A stretch of DNA of 64,000 nucleotides from Homalodisca vitripennis. Lineage: Eukaryota; Arthropoda; Insecta; Hemiptera; Cicadellidae. The translations under genes were made by a program, and so were the position numbers. The DNA lies in NCBI RefSeq assembly GCF_021130785.1, contig NC_060211.1:123949001-124013000 (forward strand). Reading direction: 5' to 3'. Below the pieces are notes generated by a model that saw only the letters and a program-made list of their open reading frames with translations, was not told the origin of the DNA and did no database searches. Positions within the stretch are counted from its first letter, which is position 1; each line of letters opens with the position of its first letter. This document shows, piece after piece, positions 22,274 through 33,300 of the stretch.

Positions 22274-23015
22274 TTAACCGGTCTTGCCCATCCGGTTCAG
22301 GTACGACTTGAAATAGCAGTAAACTGTCAGGAACTGCGTGAGGTAGTAGTCAACCTGGCCATGCCGCCTTTCGACCCATGGCTGAACCTGCTCGATGAGT
22401 CGCGCAGTCCATCGTTCTCGGGTTTCGTGCTCCCAGCTGTGTTGCCACTGCTGGAAGGTTCGGACACACTCTTCGGATCTTGCTGCGTCTATGCCGATCT
22501 CGCCTTTTCTCTGATAAATCGCCTTCCTCTCCCCTGCCAAGAGTTTGACAGGGATGACTCCTGCAACCACCAGGACGGTAGGCTCGGATACTGTCCGATA
22601 GGCGGAACACACCCGGGGCGTAGCTTGACGCTGAACACGGCCGAGTCGCAACCTATAGAATTCCTTGGTAAGAGCGTCTGCCCACACCTCTGCCCCATAA
22701 AGGAGCAAAGACTGAACTGCGGACATCAATAACCGTCTTCTGCTGGACCAAAAACCTCCGACATTGGCCATCAGCTTACTAATATAAAGAGTCCACCTTA
22801 GTAGCCTTGTCCGCCGTACGGAAGATCTGGTCTCTCCAGCTTAACTTCTTGTCCACCATGACTCCGAGGTACTTGGCGGCACGCGTTGACTGGACCACTT
22901 CCCTTCCCACTCGCAGCGGGACGACGGTGTTAATTCTCTTCTTTGTGAGAATCACGATCTCCGTCTTGCTCAGAGCAAACAAAAGACCGTGATCGGACAT
23001 CCAGGCGTTGACCAC
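22274..23015 (-). pseudogene. R1-like RT C-terminal half, frameshifted
   Basis: The first segment (22779-23015) contains ALSKTEIVILTKKR and AAKYLGVMVDKKLSWRDQI, the palm/thumb border of R1 elements. A shift near 22775 moves to the second segment (22274-22771, 165 residues) with SRRRLLMSAVQSLLLYGAEV and YRTVSEPTVLVVAGVIPVK. The order of signatures is complete, so only small lesions separate the pieces. Confidence 0.9.
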
Positions 23016-23588
23016 TCACATGACCTGGTTCAATTTTAGCTGGGCCAGCTCAACGTTACGTGCGACGATGGGAGCCGCAACGTCATCGGCGTACCCAAAT
23101 AAGACTGTTTCCTCTGGCATCTCGGATCTCAGGAGGCTGTAATAAGCGATATTCCTGAGATCCGGGCCGAGTATTGAACCCTGCGCGGCACCAGAGGTGA
23201 CTTCCACCGACCGCGCTCCGTCTCGAGTGTCGTATATCAGACACGTAGAACGGAGGTAGTCCTCGATGAGCCGCAACAGATACATTGGAATGCGTAAGGT
23301 GTCACGAAGTGTATCCAACATATCGACCCATCTCGCCGAGTTGAAGGCATTCTTGACATCAAGCGTAACAAGAAGCACTACTCGGCGGGAGAAATGGTTG
23401 TGGCTCTCTGCTCTCTCAACTGCTTTCTTTACTTCCGTGATCGCGTCGATTGTTGATCGTCCCTTTCTGAAGCCGTACTGACGAGGGCAAAGGTCCCCGA
23501 CAGCTACCATGGCAGAAATCAGGAATAACCGATAAAATTTGTAAACAAGCCTAGCTGCTAATACGTCTACCCACGAAAACAATAACAC
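23016..23588 (-). pseudogene. R1-like reverse transcriptase, N-terminal piece
   Basis: 190 residues: residues 34-50 carry the CPRQYGFRKGRSTIDAI signature, 75-83 the motif-A box TLDVKNAFN, 133-142 the motif-B box GAAQGSILGP, and 164-170 the catalytic FGYADDV. It ends at a TGA directly followed in frame by VVNAWMSDHGLLF, so a single point stop separates it from the next piece. About the first 30 residues do not match the expected RT finger region and probably lie outside the element. Confidence 0.9.
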
Positions 23589-23590
23589 AA

Positions 23591-24294
23591 GAGAAAAGAA
23601 ATTAGGAACACGTGTTTTATTGTTTTCCTACTGGTTCATAATAGCAATAAACATGTGAAATTTCAGCTGTTTCGCTGACACTGTCGGGACAGTACGCCCG
23701 CATTCCAGGACTAACTGACGTATTAGAAAGTAAGTATATTTCATCTAGAACAAGCTTAAAAAGTTTCCGTCAATTCCCCCAAGATCGCAGCACGTGACAA
23801 GCGAAACGAGTAAGCAATACATAGTGCGTATCGGCACTGCCCGTACAGTGCCTCGCAGTTTTGGTGAGGGTAACGGGACTGTCCGGACAGTGGCCCGCAG
23901 CGAACGTGGTAAAATCTAAAATCTCTATTAATCACATTATGATATGATTAATCAGAATGAATTTGGGATTAATGATGATTGTTTACATTGATTTGAAACA
24001 ACAGTTAACCTCCTGTGTCTATAATTGGAACAGCTTGATGTATCAAACAATACGGTAGCAGCAATACTTAGATCCACGCAAATGCCAAAAGTGCAAACAA
24101 CTTTAGATTATTAGGATCCTCGTACTTCCAAGTCTAGATCAATACTTTAGAAGTTAATAGCTCTGTGTAAAATTTCAGCCCGGCCTCTATTACTGGTACT
24201 TAAGTCTAATTATCACATTTCATTATTTCATAAATACGAAACGCCTCTATTCTGCATCTAAGAGATTAAATACGATTCTCCAGAGTCCTTTTTT
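23591..24294. other. Spacer with three GC-rich palindromes
   Basis: Three related near-palindromes lie within 215 bp: ACTGTCGGGACAGT (23680-23693), ACTGCCCGTACAGT (23836-23849) and ACTGTCCGGACAGT (23878-23891; the last is perfect). Each is followed by a CG-containing run of cgcccgca, cctcgcag or ggcccgcag type. The remainder (23900-24290) is AT-rich with no gene seen. Confidence 0.8.
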
Positions 24295-24462
24295 GTAATA
24301 ATAATAATAATAACGTCTTTATTTAGCAAGCGTTCTTCAAAGTAAGACTCTGGTTTACAAGACAACTTTTGTCATAACTTACAGGTAATTATTACATAAA
24401 TTACAGGTAATAGTAGTTATTCTAAATGATATAAAATTACATAATTATTCTAACTTATATAA

Positions 24463-26172
24463 TTATATAAAAATCTCTTTAACATGATTTTTAAATGTAC
24501 TATAACTAAGGCTCTTTAAAGCAGGGGGCAAAGCATTATATATTTCAGGTCCAAAGTAGCTAAAACCTTTCTTGCCAATTTCCAGGTGGACCCTAGGCAA
24601 ATGAAGTAGGCTGTCCTGCCGAGTACTGCGAGAATTTATTTCATGCCTAAAAATAAGTTTTTTCCTGAGATATTTAGGTTTGCCAGTCTGAAGAACCCTG
24701 TGGATTAGTTGGGCAGTCTGTAAGTCACAGCAATTTCCAATTGATAGTACCTTAGAGCTTAATCTAAATTCACTGATGTGATCAAATTTCTTGAGATTAT
24801 AAACAAATCTCAGAGCTCTGTTTTGCAATCTAGTAAGAACCGTGACATACTCCTGAGACAAACAACGAGCAAAAGATGGAAGAGCGTAATATATAGTGGG
24901 AAAAATTATTGAGCGGACAATTTCTAGCTTAGAAGACACAGGCAGTACTTTTACACATCTATAAAGGGTTTTCAGTTTGGTCACAACGCTGTTACATATG
25001 GATTTTACATGGTTCGCAAAATCAAGATTGGAATCCAAAGTAACTCCAAGGATTTTTAGAGAACTGTTCATAACTAAAGTTTTGCCATCCAAAGTGACTA
25101 ACTGACTAATGCAACCATGTGGCTGACAGTTCAGAGATGATCCCTCCTGCAAAACAGCACATTTTTCCGAGTTAAGCAGAAACCCATGATCATCCGACCA
25201 CGACTTTACCCTATCCAAATCTGAATTTATCTTCCCTACAGCCTCTGCTCTCTCCAAAGGATTGTAAGACAATAATAGCTGTGAGTCATCTGCATAACAA
25301 TGAAGAGAGCAGAACTCCAGCTGGTCTTTTAAATCTGCAGTATATACAAGAAAGAGTATTGGCCCCAGGCAACTACCTTGCGGGACACCAACAAAACGGG
25401 GCAACGCAGGAGACAGCCGACCATCAACTTTTGTTCGCTGGGTTCTCCCCAATAAATACGACGAGAACCATCGGACTGAATTTTCATCAAAATGGTAGAA
25501 TTTAAGCTTAGCTAATAACAAATCGAAATTAACCGAATCGAAAGCTTGCGAAAAGTCTAATCCCGTAATCAAGCTCTGAAAACCCCTATCCCTAGCAGAA
25601 AGCAGGTCATCAGTGACATTGAGAAGAGCGGAGCAGGTGCTAAAACCCTGTCTAAAACCTGATTGTGCTTCAGGCAGTAAATCCTCAGATTCCAAGTAGC
25701 TGACCATCTGCTCTGACACAACCCTCTCCAGTATTTTAGAGACGACCGGGAGGACCGATATTGGTCGAAACTGAGAAATCGAAGTAGGATTGTTAGTTTT
25801 CGGAAGAGGGATCACTACACTCTCCTTCCAGCAGGAAGGAAATTTACCAGTAGTTAGAGACACATTGATTAGATGGGTGATTGCTCCAATACAAAAAGGG
25901 CCCAAGCCTCTGACCATAGCGATGGATATTCCATCCACGCCAAAAGCAGTACTTAAAATGGTGTTCATAAGCTCCCTCACCTTTTGCTCAGACACGCGCA
26001 TAAAGGTGAAAGGGGAATTTACACCTGCACACATATTTTGGCTAAAGAAACTCAGTTTATCCATGCTTATGTTTCGTCCACAACCCATGGTTGAAAAATA
26101 GTCATTCAGCTCTTTAGGTGAAAATTTATGAGGTTTTTCATCATTTGCATTCAGAATTCCACCAGCCCGCAA
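24463..26172 (-). CDS. Non-LTR retrotransposon reverse transcriptase (ORF2, C-terminal part)
   Basis: An uninterrupted 569-codon frame encoding the RNA-dependent DNA polymerase used for target-primed reverse transcription. By residue: the finger motif SQFRPISVLPVVSKILERVV is at about 133-152; motif A LDFSQAFDSV at 205-214; motif B GVPQGSCLGP at 262-271; the catalytic box CYADDSQ at 292-298; and a DHGFLLNSEKCAVL stretch at about 329-342. The C-terminal 200 residues have the alpha-helical LINE tail (RLQNRALRFVYNL). The first Met lies inside a longer open region: the frame continues upstream as FWATL toward the deletion junction at about 26230. All catalytic residues are intact. The copy is probably still incapable of autonomous movement because the endonuclease is truncated. 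Confidence 0.93.
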   Translation of the reverse strand: MRAGGILNANDEKPHKFSPKELNDYFSTMGCGRNISMDKLSFFSQNMCAGVNSPFTFMRVSEQKVRELMNTILSTAFGVDGISIAMVRGLGPFCIGAITHLINVSLTTGKFPSCWKESVVIPLPKTNNPTSISQFRPISVLPVVSKILERVVSEQMVSYLESEDLLPEAQSGFRQGFSTCSALLNVTDDLLSARDRGFQSLITGLDFSQAFDSVNFDLLLAKLKFYHFDENSVRWFSSYLLGRTQRTKVDGRLSPALPRFVGVPQGSCLGPILFLVYTADLKDQLEFCSLHCYADDSQLLLSYNPLERAEAVGKINSDLDRVKSWSDDHGFLLNSEKCAVLQEGSSLNCQPHGCISQLVTLDGKTLVMNSSLKILGVTLDSNLDFANHVKSICNSVVTKLKTLYRCVKVLPVSSKLEIVRSIIFPTIYYALPSFARCLSQEYVTVLTRLQNRALRFVYNLKKFDHISEFRLSSKVLSIGNCCDLQTAQLIHRVLQTGKPKYLRKKLIFRHEINSRSTRQDSLLHLPRVHLEIGKKGFSYFGPEIYNALPPALKSLSYSTFKNHVKEIFI

Positions 26173-26206
26173 CGTAGCCCAAAACTTCTTTGTGTTTTTT
26201 ATGTTT

Positions 26207-26240
26207 AAATTATCGGCGAAAAACTAAAAAATTATCGGCG
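26207..26240. repeat. 12-bp direct repeat at internal deletion junction
   Basis: The sequence aaattatcggcg occurs at 26207-26218 and again at 26229-26240, with ten bases between. The second LINE copy has it only once (around 62798-62809). It marks the end-joining scar of the roughly 700-bp deletion. Confidence 0.85.
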
Positions 26241-26640
26241 CAGCTGGTGGTCTATATGCAATACAGACACATAGCTTCTGACCCTTCAGACAAACCAAGC
26301 CACATATATATTCAATGCCAGTATCCACGTTGTGAAGTCTAACAGGAGTAAACTTAATAATGCACCTTACATACAGAACTACACCTCCTCCACGACCCAT
26401 CAGAGACGGCCTATCGCAACGATGAAGTGTGTAGCCCGGCACATCGAACACATACGAGGGAACATCAGCGGATAGCCATGACTCAGAGACCCCCAACAAT
26501 TCAAATTGAAAATCATCAACAACCGAACACAACTCTGCAAAACCTGTGTTAAGCGATCTAAAATTTACATGCGCTACTCTACAACAAGTGGCAGTCGTTC
26601 GATCTCGTTTCCCGACTGGATTATACTCACCGGGGCACAA
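26224..26640 (-). pseudogene. APE-type endonuclease N-terminal part, truncated
   Basis: 138 residues starting at ATG (MCPGEYNPVGK) immediately downstream of ORF1. HVNFRSLNT near residue 25 is the HWNxRS/N-type first endonuclease motif. ELLGVSESWLSADV near residue 48 carries the catalytic Glu, and GRGGGVVLYVR follows near residue 83. It ends at IAYRPPAAP plus three residues because a deletion joins it to sequence just before the RT. The GDLNVNFL motif present in the second copy is missing here. Confidence 0.9.
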
Positions 26641-26735
26641 TCATTAACAGGAGACACCTGAGGACTGGGACAGATGACATCTGGAGCAATCTCACTTCTA
26701 CACCGGGCGTGACAGGCCTCATAGACTATTTTCAG

Positions 26736-27160
26736 TTACTGAAATATCAACTCCCCCATACGATTATTCCCGTTTCGATTGAGGTGTCTCCCGTCACGGG
26801 AAAGATGATAGTTTCGGATAACATCGCTGTTGTTGAGAAACTCAACATTGAAGTTATTGCACATGAGCATTAACTGTTCATTTAAGTGGAAAAGTGCTTG
26901 CCTTTTGATATCCCTCCTTGTAATAATACTATTTAAAATAACAGTAGCATTAGGAAAAGTTCGTTTGGCAGTACTCAACAGGTCCGCGAATGCGTGGAGC
27001 ACCGCTCTCTTGCCACAGCCCCCATTGTAGCCAGGGCCACCGTTGTATCCGCGAACTAGGTTATTAGTTCCAACAAAAATGTATATTATCTCAGGTTGTG
27101 CTGATTTATACTTACTGATCTTATCTCTAATGTGAGATATTCTAGCCCCTGGATTTGCTC
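26736..27160 (-). pseudogene. LINE ORF1 with SGNH/GDSL-esterase-like domain, partial
   Basis: The minus frame is open from about 27160. GARISHIRDKI is followed by PEIIYIFVGTNNLVRG (the block with the conserved Gly and Asn of SGNH hydrolases), a predicted helix, and at the C-terminus YHLSRDGRHLNRNGNNRMGE. The last is the D-x-x-H block holding the catalytic Asp and His. It stops with TAA about 95 bp before the ORF2 start. The N-terminal block with the nucleophilic Ser is not present, so the domain is cut at the 5' end. Esterase-type ORF1 proteins are known from CR1-like LINEs; the role of the activity is unclear. Confidence 0.8.
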
Positions 27161-27165
27161 AGATT

Positions 27166-29585
27166 GGATTCAATTGAACTTTATTATTCAATTGAATTCA
27201 AAATGATTCTGTCTGTATGTCGTATTAATATTTCGAACACCAACTGATTTGTAGACTTGACATTTAACATGAAACTTTTTTGTGCTAGACTGAGTTCAAG
27301 GATTTTGCAATTATTTTTTTGTTGCCATCCAGCATTCAGTAGCATTACAGATTTTGTTACGTGCACTGAGGAATGAATTTTTTATTTTGCGTATGTTTAA
27401 CTGCCTGTAGAGTTTAAATGTTGCATGTAACCTCAGCGAAATCAGTTACGCGACACGTTGGGTGTCGTAGGTTACTTCTGCGTTGTATGATACACATTAA
27501 CGTACCTACCGTGCTATAATGCGTACTACTCGTAGTTGGTTACCTCAAAACATTTTTAAGTACTCCACCTAGTCAGGGAACTCTGTTCAAAGAATCTAAG
27601 CTTATACCATATATTAGACTGATGCAAACGCCAATCGACTTCAGTACCTAAGTAGATGTTGTGGCACAGGCCTGCTGAACATGGCCACCTATAAGTCTAA
27701 CGAATTTAGTTTCGGCCATGATAACAAGACTGACGAATAAAGATCAAAAACAAGGAAAAAGGACGTTTCCTTGGTTTTTAATACACTGGTAAAACAATTA
27801 ATAAGAACGGACTGCCCTTTGGTCTTTATACCCAAAAATTAAATGAGTTCTACCTAAGCTAAGCGGAACCGACACCACTAATTAAAGTCTCTACGACCTT
27901 ACTGTCAAGTGTTATTACCCAGACGGACTGACAGACGGAGATATTAACTACTCTTTGATCTTTTAACATAAATACCAATAAGGTTCTTCCTTGGACCACG
28001 AGGAACCTGCAGACAGACGGGTGACTTTTAACCGTATGATCTAAAACTCAACATATTTCAGACTTGGACAAATACGAACATATGTAATAACTTTCAAGTC
28101 GTAAGTATCTTCTTACTATTTATAGTTATCGCACAAACAGACGGAGACATTGACAGACAAACTGACCGACGTACAACAACATGATTGCAATAAGACTATG
28201 TTGAGTTCTAATTTATATAGGTTTTGAGGAAAACTACTCCTTGATTAAAAATTCTGCAATTATAATCAAGAATATATATGTACAAAAAATGCAACGTTCT
28301 CGTAATGCAACGTTACAACGACAAAGAAAAATTATTATCTGAGCACTCCAATTTGTCATATTAGAACTAGATATAGAAAAGAAAAACGTTGTGAGCATAC
28401 AAATTCAATAAAACTCTTTGTTAAGAACTAATTCACCAAATTAGAAGCAGTGTTTGTTGCCAGAACCTGCTCCAGACCTTCCCACGTGTGACCTGTTATA
28501 TACATAATTACTTCTATACATTTTAACTGCACTAACGTGATGTACATTTGTTATGTTTCTATTTAGTAAGAGTATGTATGAGAAATTATAGTTTTCATTT
28601 AAATGTAATTCAAACATTTTTTAATGTTGTTTTGAAATATTTTCCTATCCTGTGGTTATCACTACTAATATATAGTTAATGAATTGAATAAATCTAGAAT
28701 TGATTAGCCAAATAAAACAAGTAACAGTGCTTTCACGACTCTGCGTTACAACTATAATAAATTATGATTTATAAAAGGTAAACGGTATATTGCCGAAAAA
28801 TACATATATTCATCTCCATGAAAACCGATTTAACGATTTAAAAATCTACAAAATTTAGTTAAAAAAGCTTAGTGTAACCTAAATTTGTAATCAGATTAAT
28901 ATGAAAGAACTAGTTAAACTAGCACGTTAAATTGAATGTCGAATACAATCTTTATTCTTAAGGGACTTGTAACTTGTAAGTTCAGACAATACTCTTCTAA
29001 CTGGTAAATAACAATTTTATATTTGTTTCCTCGCTCTTAGATATCGTTATGTAATTTATAAATACTATTTTTAGACGACTGTAAGGTTTTGAAAGTATTG
29101 CTCTGTATATTGCAAATGATACTGTCCATTAATAACAAAACAAACACAACATCATCGTGCGCATACGGAACACAATCAGTTCACGCGGGACGCATGAGTT
29201 ACAGTGAACGTGATCACTTTTGTGTAAAGAAACTACGTTGTGCAATACTGAGCTTATGCATAAGTAATTCGGTTTAATTGGCAGATAAGAATGGAAAGTT
29301 GGTACATTTTAATGCTTATACACTGTATGCAATATTATTAATTAAGAGCTAACAGGTGTAGTATTACTTGTTATCGTATAATGTATCACTTCTAAATAGA
29401 GTGCATATTTATTATAAACATATATAAGTCTGTATGTATGATTGTACGAAATAGTTGTTTTTATTGTGCTGTGTTTTAAAATAATGATGTGCTTGATGGA
29501 AAATATATTTCCAAACTTTAAGAATATGCATTTAGTGACAGGTAAAGTAGTAATAACAATTTCAGTTACCTTATTGACAAATAAA
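27166..29585. other. Spacer with AGACGGA-rich repeat remnants and an imperfect hairpin
   Basis: Between 27916 and 28180 there are repeated agacgga/acagacgg motifs around an imperfect fold-back at 27981-28008 (aggttcttcct ... aggaacct). This has the look of a dispersed repeat family. The rest holds no gene that I can support; small frames at 27184-27366 (minus) and 29089-29277 (plus) have no recognised content. Confidence 0.5.
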
Positions 29586-30645
29586 CGTTACGCTTTATAC
29601 TAAGAATAATTATAGATCCCTCCCGAGCATATAAATCATGATCGTGTTTGAGCCATCCATCATAATATACGTCTTATGAAGGATCAATAAATCTCATAAG
29701 CATGTGAGCAGAATATGCGTGTCTTCTTACCGCTGTTGATCTCCAGTGTGAAATTATTGTCCCTTCCTAGAATTTTTCACCATATTTTGTTATTTAGGTC
29801 AGTAAAGTTTACAATGATTCCTCATGGTCTGATCGAATATACGTCGCATCAGTCAGTTAAAACAAAAACATTAAATATAACTCTCCCGAAAATAAATGTA
29901 GATTCGCTTTCTATAATAAAACCAGACATTGAATTCGCTAACTACTATTAAAAACACTAACATGTGGTTATATTTAGAAATATTATGTTAATTAATAGAT
30001 ATATCCGTTGTTATCTATGAATCAGTAATTTATACAGACATCTTTACCCAAGCTGTGATCAAATATGTAGTTTAGTTTAGCAGCTCGTGTATCGTTTCAT
30101 TATTAGATCTTAAATTTACAGTGTTTAAAACATGGTCCGTGGTACTAACAGAAACTTGTACTCGGTATAGATCAAATAGATGCATTTTAAATTATGGTCC
30201 ATGACAATCTATGGGCCTCGGATTCGAGCTATCGTAACTTTATAAATTGGTCTTATGGATAACTTAAAGATATTTATCAGTGGTCTTATTGTTTTATATC
30301 AGGTAAACGTGAAACGTGGAAATCTTATCTTATTATTAAGATCCTAATGGAACATAAGTATTTAACTAGGTAATAATAATGACATATCTTAAGAGTTAGT
30401 AAAGTATTTGTAACTCAACAATCCAAAAACATACAAAGTAGTTTCTTTATTTATATGATTTAAATTAATACCGAGATTCAAATGTTTTATTTTTATCTAA
30501 ACAGACTCGTATTATAAAAATGCTCTTTTCTAGCCTCAGTCTACTCAGACAAAAATAATTATTAAACATTACGTAATCTGAACACTAAAAATGCTGTTAT
30601 AAAGTATTTAAATTCTAACGGTCACTAGGTAATGTTGAGAATTTC
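29586..30645 (+). repeat. Duplicated spacer shared with 43470-43950 and 34500-34680
   Basis: Collinear in part with 43470-43950: gcatataaatcatgatcgtg versus gcatataatccatgaccttg, and aaggatcaataaatctca versus aagggtcgataaatttca. No conserved frame; the 78-residue frame at 29715-29951 is broken in the other copy. Confidence 0.65.
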
Positions 30646-30649
30646 CGAC

Positions 30650-30849
30650 TTTACATTACTCTCCTGTCATGTATAAACATATTATCTACGGTAAATAGCA
30701 GCACATGTGACGTAAACTGAGATGTCCCAATTAACCAACCTAATAAGGGAGGGGAGTATTACATGGCAGAAGGGTGACGACCTGCTCAAGGACTGGCCCT
30801 AGTACCATGTAATGCTCTAACCTGGGTGCGCATAACAGTGTCATTGTAG
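30650..30849 (+). repeat. Alpha-island upstream block, unit C
   Basis: A diverged copy with agcagcacatgtgacgtaaa, taataagggaggggagtatt and the stretch leading to alpha. The CACGTG core has become CATGTG. Confidence 0.75.
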
Positions 30850-30927
30850 CCATTGATGTTGGATATAGCAACAGTGGTGAATGCACGGCTACTGTTTTAA
30901 ATACAGGCAGTCCCAATACCTGCCAAA
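30850..30927 (+). CDS. Candidate micro-exon alpha, unit C
   Basis: 78 nt, acceptor gtcattgtag, donor gttggt. The frame is kept: AIDVGYSNSGECTATVLNTG and on to SPNTCQ. Changes relative to B are mostly amino-acid substitutions; both cysteines remain. The last exon base is A instead of G, which would weaken the donor. The ATG TAA TGC stop upstream supports the exon starting at this acceptor. Confidence 0.4.
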
Positions 30928-30929
30928 GT

Positions 30930-31985
30930 TGGTTTTTTTAAATTTTGAAGTAACGTTTAATAGATCTCATATAAATTACTTTATAACATATTTTCTTCGC
31001 AATTTATATTTATATTGTCAAGAATCATAAAGTGTGATGAGCGTAACTTACTAACTAGTTAAAAGTATAATGTTCTTTTATAAAAGTGAAAATGGCGGAG
31101 CAAGCATTTTGCATTTTGCGCCATAAAAAAGCTGGCACAAAAAGAATGTGTGGCGACATAACCTGAATTCCGTCGCAATCACTTACACCACACTGCGTCT
31201 CACTTCTGAGGGGGCTTACATAAACATTAAATCGCTAAATTGAATTACAGAAGCCTCATTTCGCTCTGGCGTTTCGGCTAAGAGAAAGGGTTGAACCCCT
31301 TTTTAAAACCCTAGTACTGGAGCAGCACTGCAATACAACTTCTCCTGATTTTTAATATTATAGACGAGGCTTGCTCTAAGATTTCCCATATCTCCAATTT
31401 CTTCCAGTATCATAATTTTGAAATCATGTACGATTATTGCTACACGAAGAGTTCTTACATATCGGCTAATTTGATCAATTATAGTTACACGAGTTAATAG
31501 AGTTATATGGATGGAACAAGAAAACTGTAATATTATGTACTACAAGTGTATGTTTTACATTATTATGAAAGAGACAAAATATATAATATACTAAGTATAT
31601 TAATTGAATCTGATCCCTCACAGCAGGTGACGGTCAATAACAATGTTACTAGGGACAGTGAATTATTGTGTTATTTACTAGATATCAACAATTCTTGCAT
31701 GGACTATCCTCAACTGTGACAAAGCTCGTCTGGTGCTGATCTAGTAACTGTGTCAAGAATATATTTGTTATTATATTGGCGAAAAGTTTTGTAACCCAAT
31801 TCTTATAAATTCCAACATTTCCTAGCCCACAAGTTTGCGATACACATTTTCATCATTTTAATTCAAAGTAAAATGCAGTAAAATAATCATCTAAAAACAA
31901 TATTTCCACAAACATTTTTATTCCATAATCCTTTCTTATACCTCAAAATAAACGAAATAGAGTCACACATAGTTGTTTTAATGAT
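30930..31985. other. Spacer, unit C
   Basis: Contains a GC-richer stretch at 31090-31320 (around gcgccataaaaaagctggc and ctctggcgtttcggctaag) that I could not identify; no tRNA-like fold was evident. The remainder is AT-rich without a gene. Confidence 0.45.
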
Positions 31986-31989
31986 TGCC

Positions 31990-32480
31990 TAGTTGGAAAT
32001 GTAAATACGCTATATCTTAACAGACAATAATTTATACCTCGTTACCATGAAAACACCATTTTAAAATCATAATATTTTCAAAAAGGTTTCAAAGCAGCAG
32101 CTTACTGATTCATTGGGGTTTTAGTTAATACGGACGAAGTTAGCAGTGTTCACATTCACACTTCTACGGACCTGTGACCTCGACATCGCGCCTCAGCCTC
32201 TATCCTCTCTGTTGCAATATTCTTCAAAAGGATAAGTGAAAACATCACATTTTTCATTGAATATAACTCGCGTAGATGTTGTCTTGCATGTATGACTGTG
32301 TATTTTGTCCGAATATTGATTTTACACAATTATTTCTGTAGTTTAGATTGTAGCAACTTTGTCTTATTACATATAGAACAGCAGAACTACTATAAGTTAC
32401 TTATTTTACTGTATATTTAGCTGTATGTAATTACTTAATGGACTCCAGCCACTACGCCACATGTTAGCCCGTTTTTGTTA
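31990..32480 (+). repeat. Conserved block S2, copy C
   Basis: The most diverged forward copy: cgttaccatgaaaacacca, taatacggacgaagttagc, cttctacggacctgtgacc, ggataagtgaaaacatcac and ccagccactacgccacat are recognisable. In this unit S2 lies after alpha rather than before it, so the blocks have been shuffled. Confidence 0.7.
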
Positions 32481-32619
32481 AACGTTGGTGCTGTAAAATT
32501 GATTAAATAATTTCAAATATTAAAATATTTATCTTTACTATTGACTGCTTTAAATATAATTATAAACGCATTTGTTTAGCATTCATCATAATTCAGCATT
32601 TACAATTATTTTAACTGTT

Positions 32620-33300
32620 TGCTACCAGAACCTGTTTTTTTTTATTATAATTACTTTGAAAAATATTTCATCTCTTGTTTATTGTTTTATGTGGTATACG
32701 TCCAGGAGCCCAGGGCTCATTTTTATTGTTTAAGTACATAACCTAGTTCTTAGAATTAATAGAGAGATTTATATTCAGAAAGGAATTATTCGTCAGTTTT
32801 ACGTCTTGTGGAGGAGTTCAAAAGAAAAGGGTATGAAAAGTGTTTAAAATATGAAATAACACTGTTTTCTCAAATCATATTTCTTTAGCTTTAAACTTAA
32901 AACTGACCGAAGACGAATAAATATGTTTTAATCATATACAGACCTTTAAAGTTATGGCTTTTTCAACTTTTAGGTTATATTACAGTATCATGACTATAAT
33001 TTAATTATTTAAAAGCCGGTGTTAAATATGTAATTAAAAGAAAAAAAAAACTAAGGAAAGATTATCGTTTGATATTTCTAGGAAACTCAGATTGATTAGG
33101 TATTATTGATAAGTTTTATATCAACAGGCAAAGCTAAAATTGCATTGTAACTGTACTATTTCATGCAAATAGACAGTGTTATAAGTTCTGTACTTGATGT
33201 TTATGTTTACAAGCATTAATGATAGTGCGTTCCTATCTAGATTAAATCTACATTTACAAAATATTACAAGCGGTAACAGAATTTCATGCGAAATAAAGCA
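32620..33300 (+). repeat. Conserved block following S2, copy C
   Basis: Similar to 39230-39600 and 7190-7620: accagaacctgttttttt, catctcttgtttattgtttt, gtcagttttacg and the exit toward the beta region. No gene recognised. Confidence 0.6.

Larger units (their letters stand above)
21860..23590 (-). mobile_element. R1-clade LINE, 5'-truncated, 3' part with 3' UTR
   Basis: GC-rich relative to its surroundings. The minus strand encodes PRQYGFRKGRSTIDAI, LDVKNAFNSA, SGAAQGSILGP and FGYADDV (RT), then RRLLMSAVQSLLLYGAEVWA and an EPTVLVVAGVIPVKLLA thumb/C-terminal region, then a cysteine-containing CIYCPGVPDDAEHTLFRCP motif near 22260-22200. All are typical of R1-like elements of arthropods. The frame is broken by an in-frame TGA at 23016-23018, a shift near 22775 and a stop after the cysteine motif. 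It interrupts unit B shortly after delta. R1 elements typically sit in 28S rDNA; no rDNA flank is visible, so this copy is dispersed. Confidence 0.93.
24295..27165 (-). mobile_element. CR1/Jockey-group LINE with esterase-type ORF1, nearly full length
   Basis: Runs from about 27165 to a 3' end marked on the minus strand by an AATAAA-like ctaaataaagacg and a (TTA)n tail (about 24296-24313 on the plus strand). In order it holds a partial ORF1 with an SGNH-hydrolase-like domain, a truncated APE endonuclease, and an open RT. A second copy at 61713-64000 shows that about 700 bp between endonuclease and RT have been deleted here. The ORF1 esterase and the (TTA)n-type tail point to the CR1/Jockey group; the exact clade would need alignment. 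Confidence 0.92.

Noticed and set aside
22229..22732. 167-residue plus frame
   Set aside because: Opposite-strand shadow of the R1 C-terminal region, whose motifs are on the minus strand.
25281..26101. Plus frames of 74 and 103 residues
   Set aside because: Shadows of the intact LINE RT frame on the minus strand; the same shadows appear at 62840-63145 and 63511-63747.
30200..30230. GGATTCGAGC motif resembling a tRNA T-loop
   Set aside because: No matching acceptor, D or anticodon arms could be placed around it; the same holds for the gggttcaag near 60912.
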